Source: an uncultured Dongia sp.
GTDB taxonomy: Bacteria; Pseudomonadota; Alphaproteobacteria; Dongiales; Dongiaceae
Direction of reading: 5' to 3'
NCBI RefSeq assembly: GCF_936916975.1
Contig: NZ_CAKZGO010000043.1
Coordinates: 62,001 to 126,000, forward strand
Length of the DNA: 64,000 nucleotides
This document shows positions 54,026 through 62,039 of this stretch, piece after piece (the first letter of the stretch is position 1; each line of letters opens with the position of its first letter). The position numbers and the translations under genes were made by a program. Under the pieces are notes generated by a model. That model searched no databases, was not told the origin of the DNA, and saw only the letters and a program-made list of their open reading frames with translations.

Positions 54026-54709
54026 TTACGCCCATTCAAGCGGCTTATGAATTGGTCCTGCCGGAGTTACGACAGGATCGGGAAACTGCGAAGTCGCAAG
54101 ATAATGGACTCGAGGGGCAATCTTGAAATCTGCGAGCGCTTTGAGTTCAAGGCTGCCTTTCTCTCTAGGCGGGACAAGTCCGATTGTTGTTCCGCAGTCC
54201 GCTTTGACCATCCGGATAGGTGTCAGAAGGTCTGAGTCGTTGGAGACGATAACCGCGCAGGCGCAGCTGCGTTGATAAGCATCGCGTAGCAAATGCGCCG
54301 CCAGATTGACATCAGAACCTTTCTCTTCAGATTTCAGTGCCCATGCCTTGATCAGCGCACCAGCAGGGTCCGTCTTTGGTATCGGCTTGCCTTTAATGCG
54401 AAGATATCGGCCGGTAACTGGATCTGTGTCGACAAGGACTTGACTAACAACCGAGGTCAGGAAGTTGCCGTAGTGAATTTCTACCCGCGGCAATGTTGAT
54501 AGAGCCTGAAAGTATGCTGATTGCCGATTGGGCTGATCAGGGTCGTGAGGACGCGCGTCTACACGGGCGGTGAAATAATATATTTTCGTAACGTTATTCT
54601 TTGGGAGCAGTTGGTCGCACCAGAGTTCAAGGTTAAGCCATTTGAATGGCGACCCTCGAAGGAGACCGTAATACAGGTTGAAGCCGTCGATATAGACGTG
54701 AGTATCCAA
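54026..54709 (-). CDS. NYN domain (LabA-like PIN fold) protein
   Basis: A 227-residue protein of the NYN/PIN nuclease-like superfamily. N-terminal VYIDGFNLYYGLLRGSPFKW (conserved Asp8), central KGSDVNLAAHLLRDAYQRSC (acidic), and VIVSNDSDLLTPIRMVKADC with two Asp residues complete the typical metal site. NYN proteins are putative RNases with varied roles. Base composition is visibly less GC-rich than the neighbours, and it lies just beyond the 3' end of tRNA-Ser, which suggests horizontal acquisition. No antitoxin-like partner is seen. Confidence 0.82.
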   Translation of the reverse strand: MDTHVYIDGFNLYYGLLRGSPFKWLNLELWCDQLLPKNNVTKIYYFTARVDARPHDPDQPNRQSAYFQALSTLPRVEIHYGNFLTSVVSQVLVDTDPVTGRYLRIKGKPIPKTDPAGALIKAWALKSEEKGSDVNLAAHLLRDAYQRSCACAVIVSNDSDLLTPIRMVKADCGTTIGLVPPREKGSLELKALADFKIAPRVHYLATSQFPDPVVTPAGPIHKPLEWA

Positions 54710-54940
54710 ATCGCGACCCCAGAAAGAGCTACGGCGGGCTCTCGCCCGCCGCGCGCCCGGTAGCCGAAGCTAACCGGGGGAGTAGTACTCTTTAGATAGA
54801 ACCTTCCTAGGAAAATTCCAAGGAGGGAAATTGCCCATACTCAGACAAGACAATACGTCCTCTAACCAGCATGTGAATGTATGTTGGCGTGGCTGACTAG
54901 GGAATTTTAAGAGCTTGAAAACAAAGATAAATAGGAGAAT
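54710..54940. other. intergenic region between NYN gene and tRNA
   Basis: No gene is supported. It contains the hairpin GGCGGGC-TCTC-GCCCGCC at 54733-54750, enclosed by GCTAC/GTAGC, and then an AT-rich tract with small palindromes (TTCCTAGGAA near 54807). I found no copy of the tRNA 3' end that would mark an integration site. Confidence 0.5.
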
Positions 54941-55032
54941 TGGCGGAGGGGATGGGATTCGAACCCACGATAGGGTTTAACCCCTATAACGGTTTAGCAA
55001 ACCGTCGCCTTCAGCCACTCGGCCACCCCTCC
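54941..55032 (-). tRNA. tRNA-Ser (anticodon GCU)
   Basis: A 92-nt class II tRNA on the minus strand. It starts GGAGGGGTGGCCGAGTGGCT, pairs its acceptor with CCCCTCC, and ends GCCA (CCA encoded). The anticodon stem-loop is ACGGT-TTGCTAA-ACCGT, giving anticodon GCU. A long variable arm (TATAGGGGTTAAACCCTA) and the TTCGAATCC T-loop complete the structure, as expected for serine. Confidence 0.97.
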
Positions 55033-55083
55033 GCGCTCCGTAAACAATCGAGTGGCGCGTGTTTCACGACGTATGCGGGGCCT

Positions 55084-55112
55084 TTACTAAAGGTGACATG
55101 GGGGATTGTCAA
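55084..55112 (-). promoter_or_regulatory. possible promoter of tRNA-Ser
   Basis: On the minus strand TTGACA (55107-55112) is followed after 17 nt by TAGTAA (about 55084-55089), about 50 bp upstream of the mature tRNA 5' end. The -35 hexamer is perfect; the -10 is weak. Confidence 0.45.
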
Positions 55113-55190
55113 ACCATCGTCGCGGGTCCCACCCAGATCCGGCTCGGTCTGCAAAAATAAACGCCGGATCAAGGGTTTGGCAAACTCGAT

Positions 55191-55898
55191 TCAGGACCTG
55201 CGCTCTAGCTGGCCAGCGCCGAACAGGATGTTGCGTTCCTGGTCGGTGAAGGGCTTGGTGCGGCTGCGATCGGCCAGCACCTGGAGGCCGCGGATGACGG
55301 CCGGGCGCTCGGCGATGGCATCGAACCAGCGTTTGAGGTTGGGATGGGCGCCGAGATCCTGGCCCTGCTTGTCCCAATAGCGCAGCCACGGCCAGGTCGC
55401 GATATCGGTGATGCTGTAGTCGGCGCCGGCGAGATAAGGGCTTTCACCCAACCGTGCATCCAGCACCTTGTAGAGCCGCGTCGTTTCGTCGGTATAGCGC
55501 TTGATGGCGTAAGGTAGCTGTTCCGGCGCGTAATTGCGGAAATGATGGTTCTGGCCGAGCATCGGTCCCACGCCACCCATCTGGAACATCAGCCATTGCA
55601 AAGCGGACATGCGGCCATGTGGGTCGGCCGGCATCAGCTTGCCGGTCTTCTCCGCCAGATAGATCAGCATGGCACCGGATTCCATCAACGCGATCGGCTG
55701 CCCGTCCGGACCTTCGGGATCGACCATGGCCGGGATCTTGTTGTTGGGGCTGATTTTCAGGAAGGCCGGCTGGAACTGGTCGCCGGACCCGATGTCGATC
55801 GCATGGGCGACATAAGGGAGTTCCATTTCCTCAAGGGCGATATGGATCTTGTGCCCGTTCGGCGTGGGCCAGGTGTAGAGCTCGATCGGTGCCGTCAT
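55191..55898 (-). CDS. glutathione S-transferase family protein (YghU/YfcG-like)
   Basis: A 235-residue GST. N-terminal thioredoxin-fold half: IELYTWPTPNGHKIHIALEE, ISPNNKIPAMVDPEG, ESGAMLIYLAEKTG, with the Thr/Asn-Gly active-site pattern of disulfide-bond oxidoreductase-type GSTs (YfcG/YghU). C-terminal helical half: YLAGADYSITDIATWPWLRY. The ATG at 55898 (GAGGGGAG upstream) is preferred; a longer frame overlaps the upstream gene. It follows the second GST gene on the same strand, 14 bp apart. Confidence 0.9.
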   Translation of the reverse strand: MTAPIELYTWPTPNGHKIHIALEEMELPYVAHAIDIGSGDQFQPAFLKISPNNKIPAMVDPEGPDGQPIALMESGAMLIYLAEKTGKLMPADPHGRMSALQWLMFQMGGVGPMLGQNHHFRNYAPEQLPYAIKRYTDETTRLYKVLDARLGESPYLAGADYSITDIATWPWLRYWDKQGQDLGAHPNLKRWFDAIAERPAVIRGLQVLADRSRTKPFTDQERNILFGAGQLERRS

Positions 55899-55912
55899 CT
55901 TGCGCTCTCCCC

Positions 55913-56542
55913 TCACGCTGCCGCGCTGAGCGCGTTGAGACCGCGCTGCACTGCCGGCCGCGCCGCGATGGTGTTGATCCAGCGCGTGACGTTGGGGAAG
56001 TCGCGCATGTCCTGGCCATATTTCTCACTGCCTTTGACCCAGGGCCAGGCGGCGATATCGGCGATCGAATATTCGGCGTCGCCGAGATAAGCGCTGTCCT
56101 TCAGCCGCTGCTCCATCACGCGGAGGAGCCGCGTCACTTCATTGGTGTAGCGGTCGACCGCATAGGGCAGGCGGTCGGGTGCGACGCTGCGGAAATGCCA
56201 AGCCTGGCCGTACATCGGGCCGATGCTGGACATCTGGAACATCAGCCATTGCAGCACGTCATAGCGGCGGCGCGGTGACGTGGGCAGAAACTTGCCGCTC
56301 TTCTCGGCGAGGTAGATGAGGATGGCGCCGGATTCAAAGATGGTGATGGGCCGCCCATCGGGTCCGTCCTCATCCACGATGGCCGGGATCTTGCTGTTGG
56401 GATTGACCTTCAGATATTCCGGGCGGAACTGCTCGCCCTTGCCGATATCGACCTTGTGCAGCCGATAGGGCAGGCCCGTTTCCGCCAGCATGATATGGGC
56501 CTTGTGCCCGTTGGGGGTGGCCCAGGAATAGAGGTCGATCAT
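55913..56542 (-). CDS. glutathione S-transferase family protein (paralogue)
   Basis: A 209-residue GST closely similar to its downstream neighbour: IDLYSWATPNGHKAHIMLAE, VNPNSKIPAIVDEDGPDGRP, ESGAILIYLAEKSGKFLP, LGDAEYSIADIAAWPWVKGS. The shared motifs and tandem position indicate a local duplication. It is the first gene of the pair. Probably uses glutathione to reduce disulfides or conjugate electrophiles; substrates unknown. Confidence 0.9.
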   Translation of the reverse strand: MIDLYSWATPNGHKAHIMLAETGLPYRLHKVDIGKGEQFRPEYLKVNPNSKIPAIVDEDGPDGRPITIFESGAILIYLAEKSGKFLPTSPRRRYDVLQWLMFQMSSIGPMYGQAWHFRSVAPDRLPYAVDRYTNEVTRLLRVMEQRLKDSAYLGDAEYSIADIAAWPWVKGSEKYGQDMRDFPNVTRWINTIAARPAVQRGLNALSAAA

Positions 56543-56758
56543 CTATCGAATCCGCTCAAAAAGGTCGGCCGTACCGCGACTGTCATACCGGCAAAGCTGG
56601 CTGGATCGGCACTGTCGCGGGAAAAATCGGCCCATGCAAGAGCGCTTTACCCATGCGGTGCAAACAGGCAGTGTGGCCCCACCCTGCCAGCCCAGCCGGG
56701 TACAGCGGGGCTGGGTGCAGCGGGCAGCCTTCTAACAATCATGTGTGACGGATCGACG

Positions 56759-57154
56759 ATGGAAAGACCCTACAGCGGCTATGCTGAATTGATCGGCTAC
56801 CAATTGGTCGACAAGGCCAAGGATTTCGCCCGCCTCACTTTGCTCATCGGGCCGCAGCATCTCAACCGCATGGAAGTGCCCCATGGTGGGGTGCTGGCAA
56901 CCTTGCTTGATTCCGCCACCGGCTTTGCGGTGGCTTTTGCCGACGGGCCGGAGCGGGTGCTGAAGGCCGTGACACTCTCCATGAACGTGCAGTTCATGGG
57001 CCAGGGCAAGGTCGGCGAGACGATCATCGCAGAAGGCCGGCGCACGGGCGGCGGCAGGACGGTGGCCTTTGCGACAGGGGAATTGCGCACCGAGGCGGGT
57101 CTGGTGCTGGCGCGCGGCGACGCCGTCTACCGCTTCCTCGACAAGCGAGGTTGA
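56759..57154 (+). CDS. PaaI/4HBT hotdog-fold thioesterase
   Basis: A 131-residue hotdog-fold protein of the PaaI type: IGPQHLNRMEVPHGGVLATL followed by LDSATGFAVAF holds the active-site Asn/Gly/Asp region, and SMNVQFMGQGKVGETIIAEG and GELRTEAGLVLARGDAVYRF complete the sheet. Such enzymes hydrolyse aromatic or short acyl-CoA esters. ATG 56759 is the likely start; an in-frame ATG at 56741 is possible. The upstream 200 bp carry a weak hairpin (CCCAGCC 56691-56697 with GGCTGGG 56709-56715) and no gene. Confidence 0.85.
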   Translation: MERPYSGYAELIGYQLVDKAKDFARLTLLIGPQHLNRMEVPHGGVLATLLDSATGFAVAFADGPERVLKAVTLSMNVQFMGQGKVGETIIAEGRRTGGGRTVAFATGELRTEAGLVLARGDAVYRFLDKRG

Positions 57155-57175
57155 TCAGGCGCAGCTAGTGGCGCG

Positions 57176-57625
57176 TTACTCCGCCGGCTGGCTGTGCTGG
57201 CGCGGAGCCGGGCTGCCGAGACCGAGGCGCGCATATTCGGCCGTGATGCGGCCGGTCAAAGCGAGCCAGCACATCCGGAGATCGGCCAGTGCGCCATAGA
57301 AGGCGTTGACGCGGATCAGCGGCTGGTTGTGTTCTACCCACCAATGCGAGGTCACCGCCATCACCACCGCAAAGGCGATGCCGGCAGCACAGAACAGCGG
57401 CTGCTGATGGAGGATGGCCAGCGCCGTGGTGACGATGCCGACGATGGTCGCCGAATAATGCATGCCGCGTGTGACCGGATGGCGATGCGCATCAAGATAG
57501 AGGCGCCAGAATTCCGCGAAAGACATCTTGAGGCCGTCTTGGAAAGTCTTGTCCGTCAAAACGCCTCGCGCCACCTGAGGCCGCCCTGTCGCCTGTAGCC
57601 TTCTCGCCGCTGATTTAGGTTCCAT
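57176..57625 (-). CDS. Mpo1-like (DUF962) membrane protein
   Basis: A 149-residue protein of the DUF962/Mpo1-like family. It shows SFAEFWRLYLDAHRHPVTRG then MHYSATIVGI, two hydrophobic segments around residues 55-95, and HWWVEHNQPLIRVNAFYGAL DLRMCW. The His-containing motifs HRHP, MHY, HWWVEHN are the family's conserved metal-site candidates; yeast Mpo1 oxidises 2-hydroxy fatty acids. ATG 57625 with GGGAG upstream is preferred over 57643. Confidence 0.82.
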   Translation of the reverse strand: MEPKSAARRLQATGRPQVARGVLTDKTFQDGLKMSFAEFWRLYLDAHRHPVTRGMHYSATIVGIVTTALAILHQQPLFCAAGIAFAVVMAVTSHWWVEHNQPLIRVNAFYGALADLRMCWLALTGRITAEYARLGLGSPAPRQHSQPAE

Positions 57626-57740
57626 AAAGTATCTCCCGTCCAACAGAGGCTAATATGAGCCTCCCACCGCATCCCTGAATATGATCTTAACGCCCTTTTC
57701 TGACACGTGTCTAACATTCCTGTATGTTTTTTGTTCCACC

Positions 57741-58529
57741 TCACTCGCCTGTGAAGTCGGGTCTGCGTTTGCCCAGAAAGGCGGCAATTCCCTCGCGATA
57801 GTCGGCGCTGGCGACGGCAGCGTAGCTTTCCAGGAGGTCCGCCTGATCCGGCGGCCCCTTCGCCAGGCAGCGCAAAGTGAACTTCTTATGGTTTCGATGG
57901 CTCTGGGGTGAGCCGGTGGAGATGCGCGCCACCAGCGCCTGGAGAGCGTCCGACAGTGCGTCTGCGGCCACCACCCGTGTCACCAGACCCTGGCGGAGAG
58001 CCCAGGCGGCATCATGGAGTTCGCCTTCCAGCAACAGCTCAAGGAGCGCCGGGCGACCGATGAGGTCGACCAGCATGCCGAGTTCGGGATAGGGCATGGT
58101 AATGCCGACGCGTTGGATCGGGATACCGAATTTGGCCGTGTCGGCGGCGAGGCGCAGGTCGCACATGGCGGCGAGCTCCAGCCCACCCCCGATGCAATTG
58201 CCCTCGATCCTGGCGACGGTGGGATGCGGCAGTTCGCGAATGTGCCGAAGTGTTTCCAGCATCATCTCGCCATAGCCGCGGGCGGCGTCCGGTGTGGCGC
58301 GCAATGCCGCGAATTCGGCCATGTCGGCACCGGCGGCGAAGTGACCGCCCGCCCCTTGCAGCACGACGCAGCGCAGTGTTGGATCCGCAGCCAGGTCGCG
58401 CAGGATTGCTGCCAGGCCGCGCCACATCTCGACATTGAGCGCGTTGCGTTTTTCCGGCCGGTTGAGCGTCAGGGTGGCGACGGCCCCCTGGCGATCGAGT
58501 TGAACAAGCTGGGCTCCAAGCTGGGTCAT
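57741..58529 (-). CDS. enoyl-CoA hydratase/isomerase family protein
   Basis: A 262-residue crotonase. LTLNRPEKRNALNVEMWRGL at the start, the oxyanion-hole motifs GGHFAAGADMAEFAAL and EGNCIGGGLELAAMCDLRLA, and the C-terminal HRNHKKFTLRCLAKGPPDQA helix region. In the second motif the position of the catalytic Glu (E. coli-type E-x-x-G) is not clearly conserved beyond the GGG-ELA stretch, so the exact reaction (hydration, isomerisation or hydrolysis) is open. ATG 58529 with GGAAAG upstream is the start; a longer frame reaches 58601. It diverges from the redoxin fusion gene. Confidence 0.88.
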   Translation of the reverse strand: MTQLGAQLVQLDRQGAVATLTLNRPEKRNALNVEMWRGLAAILRDLAADPTLRCVVLQGAGGHFAAGADMAEFAALRATPDAARGYGEMMLETLRHIRELPHPTVARIEGNCIGGGLELAAMCDLRLAADTAKFGIPIQRVGITMPYPELGMLVDLIGRPALLELLLEGELHDAAWALRQGLVTRVVAADALSDALQALVARISTGSPQSHRNHKKFTLRCLAKGPPDQADLLESYAAVASADYREGIAAFLGKRRPDFTGE

Positions 58530-58720
58530 GGTGGGTGCTTTCCGTCTTGCCACGCATAGCTGGCCAAAGCGTAAGCGATTCGGCCGTGCCATGGTTAACA
58601 TTCGCGTGACGGAACCTGGCGCCGGCGGCCGACGGCTTGCCGAACAAAGCGGTTTCCAGCATGTTGGCGCCGCGCCCGACCGGCAGAGCAGTACGACACC
58701 CAGCAGAGCAGCACGATATC

Positions 58721-60037
58721 ATGAGCACCGGCAAGTCAACCCTGACCCTTGGCCAAGCCAGTACCCCGCGCGTGGTCGATCCCCGCCTGCAGGTCGGCGA
58801 TCCGGCGCCCTGGTTCACCTGCGCCAGCAACGTCAATCCGACCTTCGACTTCTCGACCACCGCCGGGCGCTATCTGGTGCTGTCCTTTTTCGGCTCGGCC
58901 GCCAATCCGGTCGGCAAGGGGCTGATCGAAACCTTCATCGCCGCGCAGGATGTTTTCGCCGATCCGGAATTCTATTTCTTCGGTGTCTCGGTCGATGCTG
59001 CCGATCGCAACCTCGCCGGCCTCACCCAGGTACGGCCGGGCATCGACATCTTTTGGGACGCTGAGCGCAAGGTGGCGGCACGCTACCAGTTTGCACTGGC
59101 CGATACGCCGGTTCAGGCGTTGCAGCCGGTCACCTTCCTGCTCGACACCGCCCTGCGCGTGATCGGCATCTTTGCCACCCAGGACGGCCGCGTGCAGGCG
59201 GAATCGGTCCTGCAGGTGCTGAAGCGCCTGCCCAAGCTGGGCGCACCGCGACCGGGGCAGATGCAGGCGCCGGTCCTGTTGCTGCCCAATGTGTTCGAAC
59301 GCGATCTGTGCCAGCGCATGATCGAGGGCTATCGCAACGGCAACCCCGCTGAATCCGGCTTCATGGTCGAGCGCGATGGCAAAACGGTGCAGCAGCACGA
59401 CCACCGCCACAAGCGGCGCAGCGATTGGAACATCAACGATCGCACGCTGATCGAGGCGGCGCAGGAACGCATCCGCCGCCGGCTGGTGCCGGAGATCAAA
59501 AAGGCCTTCGCCTTCGACGTCACCCGCATGGAGCGCCATATCGTGGCGAGCTATGACCAGAGCGGTGGCTATTTCCGGCCACATCGCGACAACACCACCA
59601 AGGGCACGGCGCATCGCCGCTTTGCGGTCACCATCAATTTGAATGCCGAGGAATATGTCGGCGGCGACCTGATGTTCCCGGAATTCGGCCGCGCCACCTA
59701 CCGGGCACCCACCGGCGGCGCGGTGGTCTTCTCCTGCTCCCTTTTGCACGAGGCGCTGCCGATCCTGCGCGGCCAGCGCTTTGCCTATCTGCCCTTTCTC
59801 TATGACGAGGCGGCAGCGGCGATCCGCCAGGCCAATAACCCGCATCTGGGCGACGGCGTCCAGGTCTACCAGATGGCAACGCCGCGCCCTGCCCTGGCAC
59901 CCCAGGACAAACCGAGGGGGGACAAGCCGAGGGGCAAGCCACAAGGGAAACAGGGTCGTCGGCCCCCCGGAAAAACAGGTGGGGGGAAAGCAGGTGGCAA
60001 GTCCGGCCGCCCGCAACCAGGGAATCGAGGGCGATAA
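58721..60037 (+). CDS. redoxin-like domain fused to a 2OG-Fe(II) prolyl-4-hydroxylase-like oxygenase
   Basis: A 438-residue fusion. Residues 20-165 resemble a peroxiredoxin (AhpC/TSA) fold: VGDPAPWFTCASNVNPTFDF, YLVLSFFGSAANPVGKGLIE, EFYFFGVSVDAAD. The PxxxTxxC peroxidatic motif is missing; the equivalent segment has no Cys. Residues 185-400 are a 2OG-Fe(II) oxygenase with His288 and Asp290 (YFRPHRDN), His343 (SLLHEALP) and Arg353 (RGQRFAYLPF). The last 45 residues are a basic Pro/Gly/Lys/Arg-rich tail, suggesting nucleic-acid or ribosome contact. The start ATG 58721 lacks a strong Shine-Dalgarno. Substrate probably a protein; unproven. Confidence 0.85.
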   Translation: MSTGKSTLTLGQASTPRVVDPRLQVGDPAPWFTCASNVNPTFDFSTTAGRYLVLSFFGSAANPVGKGLIETFIAAQDVFADPEFYFFGVSVDAADRNLAGLTQVRPGIDIFWDAERKVAARYQFALADTPVQALQPVTFLLDTALRVIGIFATQDGRVQAESVLQVLKRLPKLGAPRPGQMQAPVLLLPNVFERDLCQRMIEGYRNGNPAESGFMVERDGKTVQQHDHRHKRRSDWNINDRTLIEAAQERIRRRLVPEIKKAFAFDVTRMERHIVASYDQSGGYFRPHRDNTTKGTAHRRFAVTINLNAEEYVGGDLMFPEFGRATYRAPTGGAVVFSCSLLHEALPILRGQRFAYLPFLYDEAAAAIRQANNPHLGDGVQVYQMATPRPALAPQDKPRGDKPRGKPQGKQGRRPPGKTGGGKAGGKSGRPQPGNRGR

Positions 60038-60118
60038 GAGCCCCCACCCTACCCTTGCGGCCGGCGTCCGCTCTGCTAAAACCTCGCCAACAGAAACTAG
60101 GCAATTGGGGCAGTGGGC

Positions 60119-60799
60119 ATGGCGCAGACAACAAGCGTTTCCGGACCGATCGTGGCGCGAATCCTCCTGGAAATCGCCGCCGTGCATTTCCGGCCCGATG
60201 AACCCTTTACCTTGACATCTGGGCGCAAGAGCCCGGTCTATATCGATTGCCGTAAGATCATCGCCTTCCCGCGCGCCCGCGCCAAGGTGACCGAACTCGC
60301 CGCCGATCTGGTCGGCCGCGAGATCGGCTTCGAGAGCCTCGACGTGGTGGCCGGCGGCGAGACCGCCGGCATCCCCTATGCCGCCTGGCTTGCCGACAAG
60401 CTCGGCCTGCCGATGGCCTATATCCGCAAGAAGCCGAAAGGTTTCGGCCGTGGTGCGCAGATCGAAGGCGACATGAAGCCCGGTGCCCGGACATTGCTGG
60501 TCGAGGACCTCGCCACCGATGGCGGTTCCAAGGTCAATTTCATCAATGCCATTCGCCAGGCCGAATGCGAGGTGGCCCATGCCCTGGTCGTGTTCCATTA
60601 CGGCATCTTCCCGCAATCGCTGACCACGTTGGGCGATCTGGGGGTAAAGCTGCATGGCCTTGCCACCTGGTGGGACGTGCTGGAAGCGGCCCGCGATACC
60701 GGGCGGCTGGATGTCGGCGAGACCGCGAAGATCCGCGCCTTCCTCGACGATCCGGAAGGCTGGTCGACGGCCCGTGGCGGATCGGTCAAAGCCGAGTAG
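60119..60799 (+). CDS. pyrE: orotate phosphoribosyltransferase
   Basis: A 226-residue enzyme of pyrimidine synthesis that makes orotidine 5'-phosphate from orotate and PRPP. It shows FTLTSGRKSPVYIDCRKIIA, AGGETAGIPYAAWLADKLGL, YIRKKPKGFGRGAQIEGD and the PRPP-binding motif TLLVEDLATDGGSKVNFINA, which matches the VEDxxTxGxS pattern of type I phosphoribosyltransferases. ATG 60119 follows GGGGCAGTGGGC; an in-frame GTG at 60113 is possible. It stands alone, as pyrE often does. Confidence 0.94.
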   Translation: MAQTTSVSGPIVARILLEIAAVHFRPDEPFTLTSGRKSPVYIDCRKIIAFPRARAKVTELAADLVGREIGFESLDVVAGGETAGIPYAAWLADKLGLPMAYIRKKPKGFGRGAQIEGDMKPGARTLLVEDLATDGGSKVNFINAIRQAECEVAHALVVFHYGIFPQSLTTLGDLGVKLHGLATWWDVLEAARDTGRLDVGETAKIRAFLDDPEGWSTARGGSVKAE

Positions 60800-60862
60800 C
60801 GGCGGGCGATCCCACCGAACGGACCTTGACGAAGCCAACTTGGTCTGTTTTTGTCAGGTAAA

Positions 60863-60881
60863 TATTGTGCAGTGCACAATA
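60863..60881. promoter_or_regulatory. 19-nt perfect palindrome upstream of the acyltransferase gene
   Basis: TATTGTGCAGTGCACAATA, perfect around a central G, lies 32 bp before the acyltransferase start and 64 bp after pyrE. It contains the spaced TGCA-TGCA core seen in operators of phasin/PHB-type regulators (TGC-N3-GCA) in alphaproteobacteria. It is likely a repressor site overlapping the promoter; the regulator is unknown. Confidence 0.55.
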
Positions 60882-60912
60882 CCCGCACTTCAACGCCGAG
60901 AAACCCCCACGG

Positions 60913-61953
60913 ATGAACCAGCGCCTGGATTGGGTCGATATCGCCAAAGGGGCGTCCATCTTTCTGGTCGTCATCTACCACACATCATTTTACCTCCACG
61001 CCAATGACGCAATCCCGGATGCGGTGATCAAGGTCAACCTGATCCTCGCTTATTTCCGCATGCCGACCTTCTTCCTGATTTCCGGCATCCTTGCCGCGCG
61101 CGCCACGCGGTTGCCTTGGGGCAATCTCTTTGCCAACAAGATTGCGACGCTGATCTGGCTGCTGCTGCTGTGGACGCTCATCCGCTATGCGTTCTTTGGC
61201 CTGGTGATCGACAATGTCATCCTCCCGATCGAGGGGCATGATCCGAGCCTGCTGCTCTACAGCCTGATCAATCCGAGCACGGGATTGTGGTTCATCTGGG
61301 CGCTGGCGATCTTCTGTGCCCTGACAAAAATGGTATTCCTGTTGCCACGGCCGATGGTCCTTGGCGCACTCGGCATCGCGGCGGTTCTCGCGACCCTGGC
61401 CTATGCCAAGATCGTCAGCTTCGAGAATTTTGCCTTCAACAATCTTTGTCAGTATTTCTTCTTTTTCCTGCTGGGTGCCTCCCGGCAGGAGGATATCAAG
61501 GCGCTGTTGACAGAGCGGGCATGGCAGAAGGCGGGCCTCACCGCCGCGGCCTTTCTCGGCATCTTTGCGATCACGCGTGTCGATCCCGATCGCCTGCGAC
61601 CGCTCCTTGGCTTTGGCTTGGCCCTGTCCGGTTGCGCCTTCGCGCTCAGCCTTTCCGTCATCGTGTCGGGCAACCGGCTTGCCAGCTCGGTCCTGAAATA
61701 TCTCGGCGCCAACACCTTGCCGGTCTATGTCCTCCATGTGCTCGCCATTGCATTGATGAGCCACTGGATCGCCCAGATGGGGATGAGCAAGATGTTCAAT
61801 GCAGCGCTGGTGCCCGCGGTGGCGGTGATTGCAGTCCTTGTCTCGCTGGCAATCCGGGCGCTGGTGCGGCGCGCCGGTGTCGTCGGCCTTTACGAATTGC
61901 CGCGCCGGGTCGTCGCGCACCTTGCGCCGCTAGCCACCAAACCAAGTCCCTAA
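60913..61953 (+). CDS. acyltransferase 3 family membrane protein
   Basis: A 346-residue polytopic protein of the acyltransferase 3 (OafA/NodX/WecH-like) family. It begins RLDWVDIAKGASIFLVVIYH, with the catalytic His in the family's first motif, and has about ten hydrophobic segments, for example FRMPTFFLISGILAARAT, FFFFLLGASRQ and TLPVYVLHVLAIALMSHWI. These enzymes transfer acetyl or other acyl groups to surface polysaccharides or lipids. ATG 60913 is chosen because the conserved N-terminus starts there; the longer frame from 60865 would overlap the palindrome. Confidence 0.87.
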   Translation: MNQRLDWVDIAKGASIFLVVIYHTSFYLHANDAIPDAVIKVNLILAYFRMPTFFLISGILAARATRLPWGNLFANKIATLIWLLLLWTLIRYAFFGLVIDNVILPIEGHDPSLLLYSLINPSTGLWFIWALAIFCALTKMVFLLPRPMVLGALGIAAVLATLAYAKIVSFENFAFNNLCQYFFFFLLGASRQEDIKALLTERAWQKAGLTAAAFLGIFAITRVDPDRLRPLLGFGLALSGCAFALSLSVIVSGNRLASSVLKYLGANTLPVYVLHVLAIALMSHWIAQMGMSKMFNAALVPAVAVIAVLVSLAIRALVRRAGVVGLYELPRRVVAHLAPLATKPSP

Positions 61954-62039
61954 TACCCGAGCCCTGACACCTAAAACGCCCGCTTGATTAATCGATCCAG
62001 CTTGCTATTTATGCATTGGTAATCGAGAGGATCGATCAT

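Noticed and set aside
54710-54940. Possible toxin-antitoxin partner or integrase remnant beside the NYN gene
   Set aside because: No open frame with recognisable motif or ribosome site, and no duplicated tRNA end.
58736-60838. A 700-codon open frame on the minus strand
   Set aside because: It covers two well-supported plus-strand genes (the redoxin fusion and pyrE) and has no family motif.
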